Assembly (NCBI GenBank): GCA_000746015.1
Contig: JQKK01000021.1
Location: forward strand, 1-64,000
Source of the DNA: Lachnospiraceae bacterium MA2020
Lineage (GTDB): Bacteria > Bacillota > Clostridia > Lachnospirales > Lachnospiraceae
Direction: 5' to 3'
Length of the DNA stretch: 64,000 nt
The stretch's first letter is position 1; each line of letters opens with the position of its first letter. Made by a program: the position numbers and the translations under genes. Shown here piece by piece: positions 8,858 to 19,202 of this stretch. The notes under the pieces are model-generated. The model ran no database searches, was not told the DNA's origin, and worked only from the letters and a program-made list of their open reading frames with translations.

Positions 8858-9639
8858 TAGAGATTCCCCTTCAGTTCGTTCAATGTTTTACTCTTGTCTG
8901 CAGCCCTCATAAGTGTCTCACCTATAAGCACAGCATCTGCACCGATATTTCTTAATTTTTCCACATCATCAGATGTCTTAACACCGCTTTCCGATACAAA
9001 TACCACACTCTCAGGAATCTTCTTTCGTAAGTTTGCACTGTTGGAAGTGTCTACCGAAAAGTCCTTTAGATTGCGGTTGTTTACGCCGATTATCCTTGCA
9101 CCTGCCTCGAGGGCTGTTTCCACCTCGGTCTCATCATGTGTCTCTACAAGTGCGCTCAACCCTAGCTCATCGCATATCTTGATATAGTTTTTGATCTGCT
9201 CTTTTGTAAGTATGGATACTATCAAAAGTACCGCTGATGCACCCATGATTTTTGCTTCATATATCATATATTCATCTACCGTAAAGTCTTTTCTAAGAAG
9301 CGGTATCGATACTTCCGCCTTAATCTCCTTTAAATACTCATCACTGCCCAAAAACCACTTTGGCTCTGTAAGTACCGATATCGCATCAGCTCCGGCTTTC
9401 TCATAGTCCTTTGCTATCTCGACATACGGAAAATTCTCTGCTATAAGCCCCTTTGAAGGCGAGGCTTTTTTGCACTCACAAATGAAAGAAATATCTGATT
9501 TTTTCAGAGCTTTCTCAAAAGCAAAATCTCCTTTTTCAAGAGCGTATGCCTTTTCCTTTAATTCTTTTAAAGGCACCTTATGCTTCTGCTGCTCTACTCT
9601 GACTTTTGTGTATTCTGCAATTTCTTCAAGTATGTTCAT
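8857..9639 (-). CDS. trpC: Indole-3-glycerol-phosphate synthase
   Basis: The enzyme closes the indole ring in tryptophan synthesis. The 260-residue TIM barrel shows FICECKKASPSKGLI (about 50-65), the catalytic lysine segment LLRKDFTVDEYMIYEA, IGVNNRNLKDFSVD, and the VSESGVKTSDDV and AVLIGETLMRA phosphate-binding segments. Only trpC and trpF are present; trpE, G, D, B and A are not nearby, so the pathway genes are dispersed. A GGAG site precedes the ATG by about 11 nt. I did not find a leader peptide or convincing attenuator in the 190 nt upstream. Confidence 0.96.
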   Translation of the reverse strand: MNILEEIAEYTKVRVEQQKHKVPLKELKEKAYALEKGDFAFEKALKKSDISFICECKKASPSKGLIAENFPYVEIAKDYEKAGADAISVLTEPKWFLGSDEYLKEIKAEVSIPLLRKDFTVDEYMIYEAKIMGASAVLLIVSILTKEQIKNYIKICDELGLSALVETHDETEVETALEAGARIIGVNNRNLKDFSVDTSNSANLRKKIPESVVFVSESGVKTSDDVEKLRNIGADAVLIGETLMRAADKSKTLNELKGNL

Positions 9640-9826
9640 AATAGTTTATCTCCACTTTGCTTTATCAATTCACAGCGTTACTTTCATCAAGTATAACACA
9701 GATGCTCACAAACCAATATTGTATTTCATAAAATCCTTAAAATATTCTAAAAACTATTCTTATAGATGAGCATAGATAATATACTATACTTGTATCTTTG
9801 TCCATCACTTATTAGGGGGTTATTTT

Positions 9827-11884
9827 ATGTCAGAGGTAAGTAAAAAAGTAAAAAAGCAAAAAAACCAAAACAGTATTGCATTTAAAGATAGTATAAAAAC
9901 AAGACTGATCTTAACTATGATCATTCTCACAGCTTTACCACTTATAGTTTCTCTGACAGTCAGCTATCAAAACTCTACGCGTAAGGACATCGCTGATTCA
10001 AACGAAATGCTTCTGTGGCAGGCTGAATTCATTCAGGCTGAATTTTCCAGTATAATAGATAAGAATATGTCTGCCATAAAATCCTTTGCAGCTTCTCAAA
10101 CCGTAATACATTATCTGCATGACATGCAGGAGAAAGGTACAAGCGAAGAATCCGAAGATGTCCTCCATCATTTAAAGGCCATTGACAATATGATGGCAGA
10201 TACAGACCGCGGAAATCTTACTGCAATAGCAAATGCTTCCGGTATGCAGCTCATGCGTTCTGACGGAGGAGACTGTATTGATATGAGTGACCGTACTTAC
10301 TACCTTGAAGTAATGAAAGGGAGCGAGTATGTGTCTGACATAATTGTAAGCAAATCTACAGGTAAGCGAATACTTATACTTGTTGCTCCAATTTTTGATA
10401 ATGATGGCAAGAGCATAATTGGTGTTGCACAGCGCAATTTTGATCTCAATGCAATCCATGAATTCCTTGCAGAAAATGCAGATGATGCCTTCATCGTAGA
10501 CAGAGCCGGAAAGGTTGCTGCACATTCACAATACGAAATAACAATTGATAATGAAGAGGATCGTTCTCAATCTGTATTTATGACTTCAGGACTGACGAGA
10601 GGTAACTACTCACTACAGCCTAAAGGTAAAGACTACCATGCCATGATGGGCTATATAAAAGAGCCAGCAACAAATTTTACTATCGTAGTCGCCGTCAAAT
10701 CTAACGAGGTACTTGCTTCTGCAAGGCAGTCAGCAATGATCATAGTAATTATCGGTTTGATCATGCTCATTATTGCTATATTTATCAGTTTCTACATGGC
10801 TCGTTTGTTTACTGCTCCTATTTTTGACATAAACAATTCTATAGCAAGGCTTGCAGATGGATATTTTGTTGCAATCAGGAAAAATCTAGAACGTAAGGAT
10901 GAATTCGGGCAAATGATAACGAATACTAATTCCGTTATAGAAAAACTCGAATCTGTTATAAGCACTATAAAAACTTCTGCTACCGAAGTTGCATCATCTT
11001 CTGATGCACTTTCATCAACAACTGACCAGATATCCCAGACCACAAGCGACGTTTCCAATGCTGTGCAGGAGATATCCGGCGGCGCAATGCAGCAGGCAGA
11101 AGAGATACAGAGGATTTCCGAGAATGTTTCTAAAATTGATGCAGCAGTTTCTGAAGTTCAACAGTCATCGGATAAACTTGCAGATATCGCAGGCAAGATG
11201 AAAGAGGCATCAAGTGCATCTTCACAGTCGCTCACCAATCTGCAAAAATCCAGCAGTAACATGACCACCAGAATTGATGAAATATCTGCCACAATTTCGG
11301 CTACTCGCGATGCCGTTTCCAATATCAACGAAAGAGTTGAAAGCATAACTTCCATTGCAACTCAGACCAACCTCCTCTCACTCAACGCTTCTATCGAGGC
11401 TGCAAGAGCAGGTGAATTTGGTAAAGGATTTGCTGTTGTTGCTGAAGAAATTGGAAAACTTGCAAATGACTCTAAGCAGATGGCTGACGATATCCGCCAC
11501 GAGATGGATATATTGCTTGAGAAGAGTGGTGCAGCAGTCGATGCTTCTGATGAAGTGCGAAAGACCAACCTTGAGCAACAGGAAGCGCTGGGTGAAGCGC
11601 TTACTTCCGTTAATGGTATGCTCACAGATATTGACGATACTGTATCCGGTGTAAATACTATCAAGACCGAAACAGATACCTGCGTAGAGGCAAAGAATGT
11701 CGTATCAGATGCTATGACATCACTGTCCGCAATATCGCAGGAAAATGCAGCAGCCGCTGCCCAGACTGGTTCATCAATGGAGCAGCTCTCCGATACCGTT
11801 TCAATCCTTGCCGGCTCCGCAGGCAGTCTCAACGATATCGCCGAGCAGCTAAGCTCAGATATGGAATTCTTTAAAGATGAATAA
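9827..11884 (+). CDS. Methyl-accepting chemotaxis protein with extracellular sensor domain
   Basis: This 685-residue receptor relays ligand binding to CheA. It has a basic N-terminus, TM1 (about 26-49), an extracellular domain of roughly 250 residues with the double-Cache pattern ([30 protein letters not shown]), TM2 (about 304-328), a HAMP domain, and a long coiled-coil signalling region. The hairpin tip is conserved: [20 protein letters not shown] and [14 protein letters not shown]. The ligand cannot be predicted. AGGGGG lies 9 nt before the ATG. It is a single-gene unit. Confidence 0.93.
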   Translation: MSEVSKKVKKQKNQNSIAFKDSIKTRLILTMIILTALPLIVSLTVSYQNSTRKDIADSNEMLLWQAEFIQAEFSSIIDKNMSAIKSFAASQTVIHYLHDMQEKGTSEESEDVLHHLKAIDNMMADTDRGNLTAIANASGMQLMRSDGGDCIDMSDRTYYLEVMKGSEYVSDIIVSKSTGKRILILVAPIFDNDGKSIIGVAQRNFDLNAIHEFLAENADDAFIVDRAGKVAAHSQYEITIDNEEDRSQSVFMTSGLTRGNYSLQPKGKDYHAMMGYIKEPATNFTIVVAVKSNEVLASARQSAMIIVIIGLIMLIIAIFISFYMARLFTAPIFDINNSIARLADGYFVAIRKNLERKDEFGQMITNTNSVIEKLESVISTIKTSATEVASSSDALSSTTDQISQTTSDVSNAVQEISGGAMQQAEEIQRISENVSKIDAAVSEVQQSSDKLADIAGKMKEASSASSQSLTNLQKSSSNMTTRIDEISATISATRDAVSNINERVESITSIATQTNLLSLNASIEAARAGEFGKGFAVVAEEIGKLANDSKQMADDIRHEMDILLEKSGAAVDASDEVRKTNLEQQEALGEALTSVNGMLTDIDDTVSGVNTIKTETDTCVEAKNVVSDAMTSLSAISQENAAAAAQTGSSMEQLSDTVSILAGSAGSLNDIAEQLSSDMEFFKDE

Positions 11885-11894
11885 ATAAATTAAA

Positions 11895-11961
11895 AATCCC
11901 TGGGGATTACTATAGTAAACGGCAGCTTCATCTGACGTTTGCTATAACCTCTCCAGGGATT
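11895..11961. terminator. Nested hairpin between MCP and cadA
   Basis: AATCCCTGG (11895-11903) pairs with CCAGGGATT (11953-11961), and inside it TATAGTAAACG (11911-11921) pairs with CGTTTGCTATA (11936-11946). On the minus strand it is followed by TTTTTAATT, so it terminates cadA; on the plus strand the T run is weak. It lies in the 85-bp convergent gap. Confidence 0.65.
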
Positions 11962-11969
11962 CGTATTGT

Positions 11970-13856
11970 CTATTTTTTCGGCACAAACATGCACCTTATC
12001 GCATTAAGTATGGCGATTATCAAAACTCCCACATCTGCAAACACTGCAAGCCACATATTTGCAAGGCCAAGTGCTCCAAGAAGCAGGCACGCAAGCTTTA
12101 TACCTATCGCAAACCAGATATTCTGCTTTACTATTCCAAGGCACTTTTTTGAAATTGCAATAGCTGTTGAGATCTTAAGCGGATCATCATCCATCAAGAC
12201 AACATCAGCTGCCTCAATTGCAGCATCAGACCCAAGCGCTCCCATCGCAATACCTATATCCGCTCTTGAAAGCACCGGTGCATCGTTGATACCGTCACCC
12301 ACAAAGGCAAGTTTATCCTTTTCACTGCCTTTGGAGGCAATAAGCTCTTCAACACGGCTGACTTTATCCTGCGGTAAAAGATCGCTATGGACCTCATCAA
12401 GTCCAAGATCTTCTGCTACCTTGTCCGCCACCTTCTTAATATCACCGGTAAGCATTACCGTCTTTCTGACACCCATCTTCTTTAAGCTGGCTATAGCTTT
12501 GGCACTGTTTTCTTTGATCACATCAGAGATAACGATATGTCCCGCATAAACTCCATCAACCGCCACATGGATGATAGTGCCGACATGATGACACTCATGC
12601 CAGGATGCATCTATACTTTCCATAAGCTTTGAATTTCCGACATATACTGTCCTGCCATTTACTTTAGCTTTTACGCCCTTGCCGGCGATTTCTTCAATAT
12701 CCTCGACCGAGCAGTCATCAGCTTCATTTGGAAACGCTCTTTTAAGAGAACTTGCTATAGGATGCTTTGAGTACCTCTCAACATGCGCTGCAAGATGGAG
12801 AAGCATGTCGGCATCAAAATCCTCAGGGTGAATAGCTGTGACTTCAAATACTCCCTTTGTAAGAGTTCCGGTCTTGTCAAAAACTATAGTCTTTGTATCT
12901 GCTAATATCTCAAGATAATTAGAACCCTTGATCAAAACACCCTGATGGCTCGCTGCACCTATACCTGCAAAAAAGCTCAGCGGAATACTTACTACAAGTG
13001 CACAGGGACAGCTGATAACAAGGAATGTCAATGCCCTGTATATCCAGTCTCCCCAAAGAGGAGCTATACTGAGCGCAAGTCGCACTACAGGCGGCACAAA
13101 TGCAAGTGCCAACGCCGAATAAACAACTGCCGGAGTGTAAACACGTGCAAACTTTGTAATGAAATTCTCCGCCTTAGACTTGCGTGAACTTGCCTCCTCG
13201 ATCATCTCCATGATCTTTGATGCTGTAGATTCATCAAACACCTTTGTTGTACGTATCTTTAAAAGACCGCTCATATTTATGCAGCCACTTACTACCTCAT
13301 CGTCAACGCCAACTGTACGCGGCATTGCTTCTCCTGTAAGTGCCGCAGTATCAAGGGATGACTTACCCTCAACAACTATACCGTCAAGCGGGATCTTCTC
13401 TCCCGGTGCTACTACGATCACCGTTCCTATCTCCACGTCATCTGGATCAACCCGCTCAAGCTGTCCATTCTCACCCTCGATATTTGCGTAGTCAGGGCAT
13501 ATATCCATGAGATCTGCTATATTTTTACGACTCTTGCCCACAGCGTAGCTCTCAAAAAGCTCTCCAATCTGGAAGAACAGCATAACTGCGATAGCCTCTA
13601 CATAGTCACCATCACCCGTTATGGCAATGGCCATCGCGCCTATTGTAGCTACCGCCATCAAAAGGCTCTCGTCAAACGCCTGCCGGTTCTTTATACCCTT
13701 GAATGCTTTAATGAGAATGTCGTAACCCACGATAAGATAAGGGATCAGGTAACATATAAATCTAGATATGCCCTTCACCGGTAAAAAATTTAAAATTATC
13801 ATGAGTATAGCTGCTGAAATAATCCTGGCAAGATTAGTTTTCTGCTTTTTATTCAT
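11970..13856 (-). CDS. cadA: Heavy-metal-translocating P-type ATPase (CadA/ZntA type)
   Basis: This membrane pump exports Zn2+, Cd2+ or similar ions. The 628-residue protein has paired N-terminal helices, the TGEAMPR actuator motif (about 176), the ion-site CPCALVV in a transmembrane helix (about 283), the DKTGTLTKG phosphorylation site (Asp about 327), the HP motif (KHPIASSL), MLTGD and GDGINDAPVL. The CPC motif with a trailing SIPLSFF fits the Zn/Cd/Co group rather than Cu. Its usual N-terminal HMA domain is absent and is encoded by the small gene just upstream (29-bp gap). Confidence 0.93.
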   Translation of the reverse strand: MNKKQKTNLARIISAAILMIILNFLPVKGISRFICYLIPYLIVGYDILIKAFKGIKNRQAFDESLLMAVATIGAMAIAITGDGDYVEAIAVMLFFQIGELFESYAVGKSRKNIADLMDICPDYANIEGENGQLERVDPDDVEIGTVIVVAPGEKIPLDGIVVEGKSSLDTAALTGEAMPRTVGVDDEVVSGCINMSGLLKIRTTKVFDESTASKIMEMIEEASSRKSKAENFITKFARVYTPAVVYSALALAFVPPVVRLALSIAPLWGDWIYRALTFLVISCPCALVVSIPLSFFAGIGAASHQGVLIKGSNYLEILADTKTIVFDKTGTLTKGVFEVTAIHPEDFDADMLLHLAAHVERYSKHPIASSLKRAFPNEADDCSVEDIEEIAGKGVKAKVNGRTVYVGNSKLMESIDASWHECHHVGTIIHVAVDGVYAGHIVISDVIKENSAKAIASLKKMGVRKTVMLTGDIKKVADKVAEDLGLDEVHSDLLPQDKVSRVEELIASKGSEKDKLAFVGDGINDAPVLSRADIGIAMGALGSDAAIEAADVVLMDDDPLKISTAIAISKKCLGIVKQNIWFAIGIKLACLLLGALGLANMWLAVFADVGVLIIAILNAIRCMFVPKK

Positions 13857-13885
13857 CCGGTCACACTTTCCAAGATTTTATAAAC

Positions 13886-14107
13886 TTACTTATAAAAGAT
13901 CTCGCAATCGCTCTCTACCTTCTTGCAATTGCTAAGTACTTCTGCCATAACATCATCGATATTGGCATCGTCTTCAAACTCAACCTTCATCTTGAGTGTC
14001 ATGAAATTTACAGATGCATCCTTTACGCCCTTTGTATTTTTAGCTGCATCCTCCATCTTTGCTGCACAGTTTGCACAATCAACATCAATCTTATATGTCT
14101 TTTTCAT
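13886..14107 (-). CDS. Stand-alone heavy-metal-associated (HMA) domain protein
   Basis: The 73-residue protein is one ferredoxin-like HMA fold with the metal-binding loop DVDCANCAAKME (cysteines about 11 and 14) replacing the usual GMDC, and the ASVNFMTLKMKVEFE strand. It probably delivers metal to, or replaces the N-terminal domain of, the CadA pump encoded next. I chose the ATG at 14107 because AAAGGTGG is 8 nt upstream; a GTG 12 nt earlier overlaps that site. Expression should depend on the promoter-operator at 14151-14211. Confidence 0.88.
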   Translation of the reverse strand: MKKTYKIDVDCANCAAKMEDAAKNTKGVKDASVNFMTLKMKVEFEDDANIDDVMAEVLSNCKKVESDCEIFYK

Positions 14108-14150
14108 TTGAAATACCACCTTTCTAAGTGAATACCTTAAATTTCATTTT

Positions 14151-14176
14151 AACGATTAAACAATCATTTAATCGTT
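14151..14176. promoter_or_regulatory. ArsR-family operator
   Basis: Perfect inverted repeat AACGATTAAA (14151-14160), 6-bp spacer, TTTAATCGTT (14167-14176); the flanking T and A extend the arms to 11 bp. It lies at about +1 to +26 of the promoter driving the HMA-cadA genes and next to the ArsR-family gene, so repression by that protein in the absence of metal is inferred. Confidence 0.75.
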
Positions 14177-14182
14177 AGCTAA

Positions 14183-14211
14183 ATAATACACCCGTCAATA
14201 CTATCTGTCAA
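14183..14211 (-). promoter_or_regulatory. Promoter of HMA-cadA
   Basis: TTGACA (14206-14211) and TATTAT (14183-14188) on the minus strand are 17 bp apart. The -35 overlaps the last codons of the ArsR gene, so the efflux genes have their own promoter inside the end of the regulator gene, directly followed by the operator. Confidence 0.7.
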
Positions 14212-14582
14212 TGCTCTTTTTCGTCTGCCGGACATGTTATCATACCGACTTTCTCAATTATTATATGCAGAGACTGTGCAAGCTCACTGTCAGAAGCTTT
14301 GTAGTACATCTCTTTTCCTGCCCTGCGTGATGTGATGAGACCTGCACTCTTAAGGGATTTTAAGTGATGTGATACCGCAGGACTGGTCATGTTTACCGCG
14401 CATGCAATATTTGTAACGCACTCTTCAGCATGACAAAGAAGCCAGAAGATCCTGAGTCTGCTGGGATCTCCAAGCTGCTTCATTGCTTCTGAAACTGCTT
14501 CTATAACTTCTGTTTCCGGCACGTGATCTAAAATCTCGCAATCACAGTCCGAATGATGATGTGGAACCATTTGTTTAGTCAA
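14208..14582 (-). CDS. ArsR/SmtB-family metal-responsive repressor
   Basis: This 124-residue winged-helix repressor shows the family core LGDPSRLRIFWLLCHAEECVTNIA, the recognition helix TSPAVSHHLKSLKSAGLI and the wing RRAGKEMYY. A His/Cys-rich N-terminus (HHHSDCDC) plus the internal ECVTN cysteine suggests a CadC-type site binding soft or borderline metals, and a C-terminal Cys/Asp/Glu tail is also present. The annotated start is a TTG with GTGAGG 8 nt upstream; the first ATG, four codons later, has no well-placed site. It probably represses the downstream HMA-cadA promoter. Confidence 0.88.
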   Translation of the reverse strand: MTKQMVPHHHSDCDCEILDHVPETEVIEAVSEAMKQLGDPSRLRIFWLLCHAEECVTNIACAVNMTSPAVSHHLKSLKSAGLITSRRAGKEMYYKASDSELAQSLHIIIEKVGMITCPADEKEH

Positions 14583-14728
14583 CTATTTACCTCACTTCAA
14601 ATATGTAAACATCTTTTTTAGTATTGTATCACAAAATCTGCTATAATTGGTTATGGGTTATGGGTATTCTTTCGTAGTAGATGACAGACTTTTGTCACTT
14701 ACTATACTATCATAAGGGGAAATATAAT

Positions 14729-16291
14729 ATGGGGTATAAATCTTTTTTGGGTGCAGTTTTATTAACTGCTGCCTTTATTTCGGCATCCATTTTTACAGAT
14801 CATTCTGCATCAGTGCAGGCAGCCGAACAGTATAAGACACAACTATCTTCATTTGAAGCTCTGCAGCCGTCAGAGTACTATTTTGAGTGCTCCGACATTA
14901 ACGATATTGCTGAGGTCACAAACAATTTTCCAAAATCTTTAATTGCGTATGACTCTTCTGGCAATCCCATGCAAATATCAGTCAGGTGGGAATGCTCTTA
15001 TAATGATGGACAACAGCTGATATATGCGCCTAGATTTGATAATGAGCGATATCTTCTCGACGACGAGCTGCGTCTTGATATCCCCCGCATGCAGATATGT
15101 ATCAGCTCCAATAATGAAAAGCTACATACCATGTCATCTGTGACTTTTGATGACTTAAATGCAAACAGGGTATTCTTAAAGCAAGAAGAGAGCGGTACCT
15201 GTACGCTCTGTGCTGCCGCTATGCTCGTGCGCCGTGCTGCCATGCTGGATGGAAACGAAGATTGGAGTGAAGTAACAGAATCCAGTATGAAAAGTGTCGC
15301 CTGGCTGCCCGGTGCCGGACTATATCACAATTTCACCTATGCCGGTATATCTATCAGTTCAGAACTTACTGATATCGACGAATCATTCTTAAAAAGTTTT
15401 TTGGATGAACATCCTGAAGGGATAGTAATCTATAACTATGCAAAGCCGCATGCCATACTCATAACCGACTATGACGGCGATACTTTTTACTGTTCTGATC
15501 CTTCAAATTCAATAGCAAAGGGGCGGATAGATATCGACAACGCCTCTATGGGAATAGATGGATGTACGCGGTACTGGTATGTCAAATCGCCCGAACACCT
15601 GTCATATGACAACGGAGACAAAGCTCCTGACAAAGAAGACTCATCTGACGATAATGAGTCTGAAGATGACGAATCTGAACATGACGATAATGATTTACCA
15701 AAAGATAAAAAAGATCAAACACCATCCGATAATTCGACCTCTGATAATTCTGCTTCTGACAACTCTGCATCGGATGATTCCCACGACAAAACTGTTTCAA
15801 ACGACCAGGCAGACTCAAGCGTTACCAACAATGAGCCCTCCGAACCCGCCTATGCACACCGCGGGGAATTTACTATCAACTACTATTCAAAAATCCCATT
15901 TAATGGCAAAAAGCTCACTTTATGCAACTTTGGAAAAATGACCGTTTCGTATTGCGGCAAAGAGTATAATGTAGACAAAATCAAGGTGAATAAAAATAAT
16001 CAAACATTTCAGATCCTTTCTCTTGCCGGAGCCGATAAAAAGCTGAATAAAGCAATCAAAAAAGCTACAAAAAAATCAAATCAGATTGATTTTTACAATA
16101 AACCATACTACATTTCAAATAGAGATCGGATAAATGTAGTTTATTCCAAAAGTGGTGATGAAATAAAGAGAATCATTGTATATTTTGAAGATAATACCTA
16201 TAAAGTAAAGAAATATGAATATACATATGATGATTCTACTCACACTATAGTATTTGACAGTGGAAATTTAAAAGGAAAAGTGGAGGAATAG
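14729..16291 (+). CDS. Secreted protein with C39-like peptidase domain and lysine-rich C-terminal domain
   Basis: The 520-residue product has a signal peptide (residues 1-31, ending near SVQAAEQ) and a papain-fold C39-like region with a candidate catalytic cysteine in EESGTCTLCAAAM (about 157) and histidine in AKPHAILITDYDGDTFYCSD (about 248). A highly acidic low-complexity linker of Asp/Ser/Asn repeats (SDNSASDN units, about 305-380) is followed by a basic C-terminal domain. The ATG at 14729 follows AAGGGG and starts the signal peptide; an earlier ATG at 14681 lacks one. Substrate unknown. Its tail resembles the secreted protein at 44542. Confidence 0.65.
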   Translation: MGYKSFLGAVLLTAAFISASIFTDHSASVQAAEQYKTQLSSFEALQPSEYYFECSDINDIAEVTNNFPKSLIAYDSSGNPMQISVRWECSYNDGQQLIYAPRFDNERYLLDDELRLDIPRMQICISSNNEKLHTMSSVTFDDLNANRVFLKQEESGTCTLCAAAMLVRRAAMLDGNEDWSEVTESSMKSVAWLPGAGLYHNFTYAGISISSELTDIDESFLKSFLDEHPEGIVIYNYAKPHAILITDYDGDTFYCSDPSNSIAKGRIDIDNASMGIDGCTRYWYVKSPEHLSYDNGDKAPDKEDSSDDNESEDDESEHDDNDLPKDKKDQTPSDNSTSDNSASDNSASDDSHDKTVSNDQADSSVTNNEPSEPAYAHRGEFTINYYSKIPFNGKKLTLCNFGKMTVSYCGKEYNVDKIKVNKNNQTFQILSLAGADKKLNKAIKKATKKSNQIDFYNKPYYISNRDRINVVYSKSGDEIKRIIVYFEDNTYKVKKYEYTYDDSTHTIVFDSGNLKGKVEE

Positions 16292-16318
16292 CATCGCTAC
16301 TTCTCCACTGTTTCTTTC
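16280..16318 (+). terminator. Hairpin at the end of the C39-like gene
   Basis: AGTGGAG (16280-16286) pairs with CTCCACT (16303-16309), with TAGC/GCTA nested inside, followed by a T-rich run. It overlaps the stop codon region and lies in the short gap before the convergent dtd. Confidence 0.5.
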
Positions 16319-16768
16319 TTAACATATCTCTTTGGAATCAAGGATTATAGTAAATGGACCATCATTTAAAAGGCTGACTTTCATCTCTGCTCCAAAGCTG
16401 CCTGTCTCAACCTTTGGTACGCTTTTGCGACATTCCGAAATGATATACTCATACATTTCATTTGCAAAGTCCGGCTTGCCTGCCTTTACAAAGCTTGGAC
16501 GGTTTCCCTTCCTGCAATCTGCATATAATGTAAACTGAGATATGAGAAGCAATTCTCCTCCGACATCACTCAAAGAAAGATTTGTTTTGCCTTCAGCATC
16601 CTCAAATATCCTAAGCCCTATGAGCTTTTTTATCATCTTATCGGCAATCGCCCTGGTATCTGCATCCTCAATGCCTATCAGCACCATGAAGCCCTTGTCG
16701 ATCGCGCCGATCACGTCCCCATCAACCTTTACATCCGCATTAGTTACTCTCTGAATTACAAACCGCAT
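16319..16768 (-). CDS. dtd: D-aminoacyl-tRNA deacylase
   Basis: DTD hydrolyses D-amino acids wrongly attached to tRNA. The 149-residue protein has the conserved [21 protein letters not shown] start, the active-site segment [18 protein letters not shown] (about 78-95) and the C-terminal [11 protein letters not shown] with the cross-subunit Gly-Pro motif. Length is standard. It is a single-gene unit. Confidence 0.97.
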   Translation of the reverse strand: MRFVIQRVTNADVKVDGDVIGAIDKGFMVLIGIEDADTRAIADKMIKKLIGLRIFEDAEGKTNLSLSDVGGELLLISQFTLYADCRKGNRPSFVKAGKPDFANEMYEYIISECRKSVPKVETGSFGAEMKVSLLNDGPFTIILDSKEIC

Positions 16769-16820
16769 TGTATGTCTCCTTAGACTTTTTCCTTTTTACT
16801 TAACATCTTAAAATATACAA

Positions 16821-16857
16821 TAACAAAGGGCGCTGCATATCGCAACGCCCTTTGTTA
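16821..16857 (-). terminator. pflB terminator
   Basis: Perfect 12-bp stem: TAACAAAGGGCG (16821-16832) with CGCCCTTTGTTA (16846-16857), 29 nt beyond the pflB stop, with flanking A/T tracts. Confidence 0.8.
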
Positions 16858-16886
16858 TTATAAGTGAATGGTAAAAGATTATATCC

Positions 16887-19151
16887 TTACATCTGTGAAT
16901 GGCAGGTTCTGCTGATTACGTCGAGCTGCTGCTCTCTTGTAAGGTCGATGAACTTAACAGCGTAACCTGATACACGGATTGTGAAGTTAGCATACTCTGG
17001 CTTCTCTGGGTGCTCCATAGCATCCTTAAGCTTCTCTACACCGAATACGTTAACGTTGAGGTGGTGTGCACCCTTGTCGAAGTATCCGTCAAGTACGTGG
17101 AAGAGGTTGTTCTTTCTCTCCTCCTCAGTGTGTCCGAGTGCGCCCGGATTGATTGTCTGAGTATTTGAGATACCATCAAGTGCATACTCATAAGGAAGCT
17201 TTGCAACAGAGTTAAGTGATGCAAGAAGTCCGCTCTTCTCTGCGCCGTAAGCTGGGTTTGCACCAGGTGCAAATGGCTTGTAAGCAGCACGTCCGTCTGG
17301 AAGTGCACCTGTAGCCTTACCGTAAACTACGTTTGAAGTAATTGTAAGGATAGATGTTGTAGGCTCAGAATCTCTGTATGTGTGGTGCTTCTCAACCTTC
17401 TTCATGAATGTCTTAAGGAGCCATACAGCGATCTCGTCTGCTCTCTCATCATCGTTACCATACTTAGGGAAGTCACCCTCGATCTGGTAATCTGTAACAA
17501 GTCCGCTCTCGTCTCTTACAGTCTTAACCTTTGCATACTTGATAGCGCAAAGTGAATCAACTACGTGTGAGAAGCCTGCGATACCTGTAGCAAATGTACG
17601 TCTTACGTTTGTATCGATAAGAGCCATCTCAGCTGCCTCATAGTAGTACTTGTCGTGCATGTACTGGATGAGGTTGAGGATGTTTACATAAAGTCCTGCA
17701 AGCCAATCCATCATGAGATCATACTTGTGCATAACCTCATCGTAGTCAAGATACTCAGATGTGATAGGTGCAAACTCAGGACCTACCTGCATGTGATTGC
17801 CCTGCTTGTCAAGGAACTTCTCATCCTTACCGCCGTTGATAGCGTAAAGAAGACACTTAGCAAGGTTAGCTCTTGCTCCGAAGAACTGCATCTCCTTACC
17901 TGTCTGTGTAGCAGATACGCAGCAGCAGATGCTGTAATCATCGCCCCATACAGGTCTCATAACATCATCATTCTCGTACTGGATAGAAGATGTGTCAACT
18001 GAGATCTTAGCAGCATACTTCTTGAAGTTCTCAGGAAGCTTTGAAGTATAAAGTACTGTAAGGTTTGGCTCAGGTGAAGGTCCCATGTTCTCAAGTGTGT
18101 GGAGGAAACGATAGTCGTTCTTTGTAACCATGTGACGGCCATCCATACCAAATCCACCAACCTCAAGTGTAGCCCATACAGGATCTCCTGAGAAAAGCTC
18201 GTTGTATGATGGGATTCTTGCGAACTTAACCATACGGAACTTCATTGTCATGTGGTCGATAAGCTCCTGTGCCTCTGACTCTGTAAGTGTGCCTTCCTTA
18301 AGGTCTCTCTCGATGTAGATGTCAAGGAATGTAGAAACACGTCCAACTGACATAGCAGCACCGTTCTGAGTCTTGATAGCTGCAAGATATCCGAAGTAGA
18401 GCCACTGAACTGCCTCGCGAGCGTTCTTAGCAGGTGCAGAAATGTCGAAGCCGTAAGCTGCTGCCATCTCCTTCATACCGCGAAGAGCTCTCATCTGCTC
18501 AGCGATCTCTTCTCTGAGACGGATAACGTTATCTGTCATTGTGCCATCGCCGCAGTTGTTGAAATCTTCCTGCTTCTTTGCAATGAGGTGATCGATACCG
18601 TAAAGAGCTACTCTTCTGTAGTCACCAACGATACGTCCACGTCCGTATGTATCAGGAAGACCTGTAACGATGTGGCTGTGACGAGCTGCCTTCATCTCAG
18701 GTGTGTAAGCATCGAAAACTGCCTGATTGTGTGTCTTGTGATAGTCTGTGAAGATCTTGTGGAACTTCTCATTTACCTTAAAGCCGTATGTCTCAGCGGC
18801 CTGCTCAGCCATCTTGATACCGCCGTAAGGCATGAATGCTCTCTTAAGAGGCTTGTCTGTCTGAAGACCTACTACTGTCTCAAGGTCCTTCATAGACTCA
18901 TCTATATATCCAGGGCCGTAAGCTGTAAGTGAAGAAACAACCTCAGTCTCGCACTCAAGTACGCCGCCGTTTGCTCTTTCTTCCTTCTGAAGCTCCTGAA
19001 GTCTGCCCCAAAGTTTATTTGTAGCATCTGTAGCATCTGCGAGGAAACTCTCATCTCCCTCGTAAGGTGTGTAGTTATTCTGGATGAAATCTCTTACATT
19101 AACGTCATCCACCCATTTGGTTCCTTTGAATCCACGCCATTCATTCTTCAT
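16887..19151 (-). CDS. pflB: Formate C-acetyltransferase (pyruvate formate-lyase)
   Basis: PFL cleaves pyruvate with CoA to acetyl-CoA and formate during fermentation. The 754-residue enzyme has the catalytic cysteine pair region ([20 protein letters not shown], about 405-424) and the C-terminal glycyl-radical loop [10 protein letters not shown] (Gly about 729), the site activated by PflA. The start MKNEWRGF was chosen because AGAGGAG lies upstream of it; an ATG eight codons earlier includes that site. Codon use is strongly biased, as expected for an abundant enzyme. An FNR box sits upstream at a class II distance. Confidence 0.97.
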   Translation of the reverse strand: MKNEWRGFKGTKWVDDVNVRDFIQNNYTPYEGDESFLADATDATNKLWGRLQELQKEERANGGVLECETEVVSSLTAYGPGYIDESMKDLETVVGLQTDKPLKRAFMPYGGIKMAEQAAETYGFKVNEKFHKIFTDYHKTHNQAVFDAYTPEMKAARHSHIVTGLPDTYGRGRIVGDYRRVALYGIDHLIAKKQEDFNNCGDGTMTDNVIRLREEIAEQMRALRGMKEMAAAYGFDISAPAKNAREAVQWLYFGYLAAIKTQNGAAMSVGRVSTFLDIYIERDLKEGTLTESEAQELIDHMTMKFRMVKFARIPSYNELFSGDPVWATLEVGGFGMDGRHMVTKNDYRFLHTLENMGPSPEPNLTVLYTSKLPENFKKYAAKISVDTSSIQYENDDVMRPVWGDDYSICCCVSATQTGKEMQFFGARANLAKCLLYAINGGKDEKFLDKQGNHMQVGPEFAPITSEYLDYDEVMHKYDLMMDWLAGLYVNILNLIQYMHDKYYYEAAEMALIDTNVRRTFATGIAGFSHVVDSLCAIKYAKVKTVRDESGLVTDYQIEGDFPKYGNDDERADEIAVWLLKTFMKKVEKHHTYRDSEPTTSILTITSNVVYGKATGALPDGRAAYKPFAPGANPAYGAEKSGLLASLNSVAKLPYEYALDGISNTQTINPGALGHTEEERKNNLFHVLDGYFDKGAHHLNVNVFGVEKLKDAMEHPEKPEYANFTIRVSGYAVKFIDLTREQQLDVISRTCHSQM

Positions 19152-19202
19152 AATAAAAAATGCTCCTCTGTTCATTCAGCAATACAATCTGTATCTGTGA
19201 AT

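Noticed and set aside
8258-9639. Complete trp operon
   Set aside because: Only trpC and trpF are present; flanking genes are fliB and a chemotaxis receptor.
11362-11832. Minus-strand ORF of 156 codons inside the chemotaxis receptor
   Set aside because: It is a serine/alanine-rich shadow of the conserved receptor signalling domain without a ribosome site.
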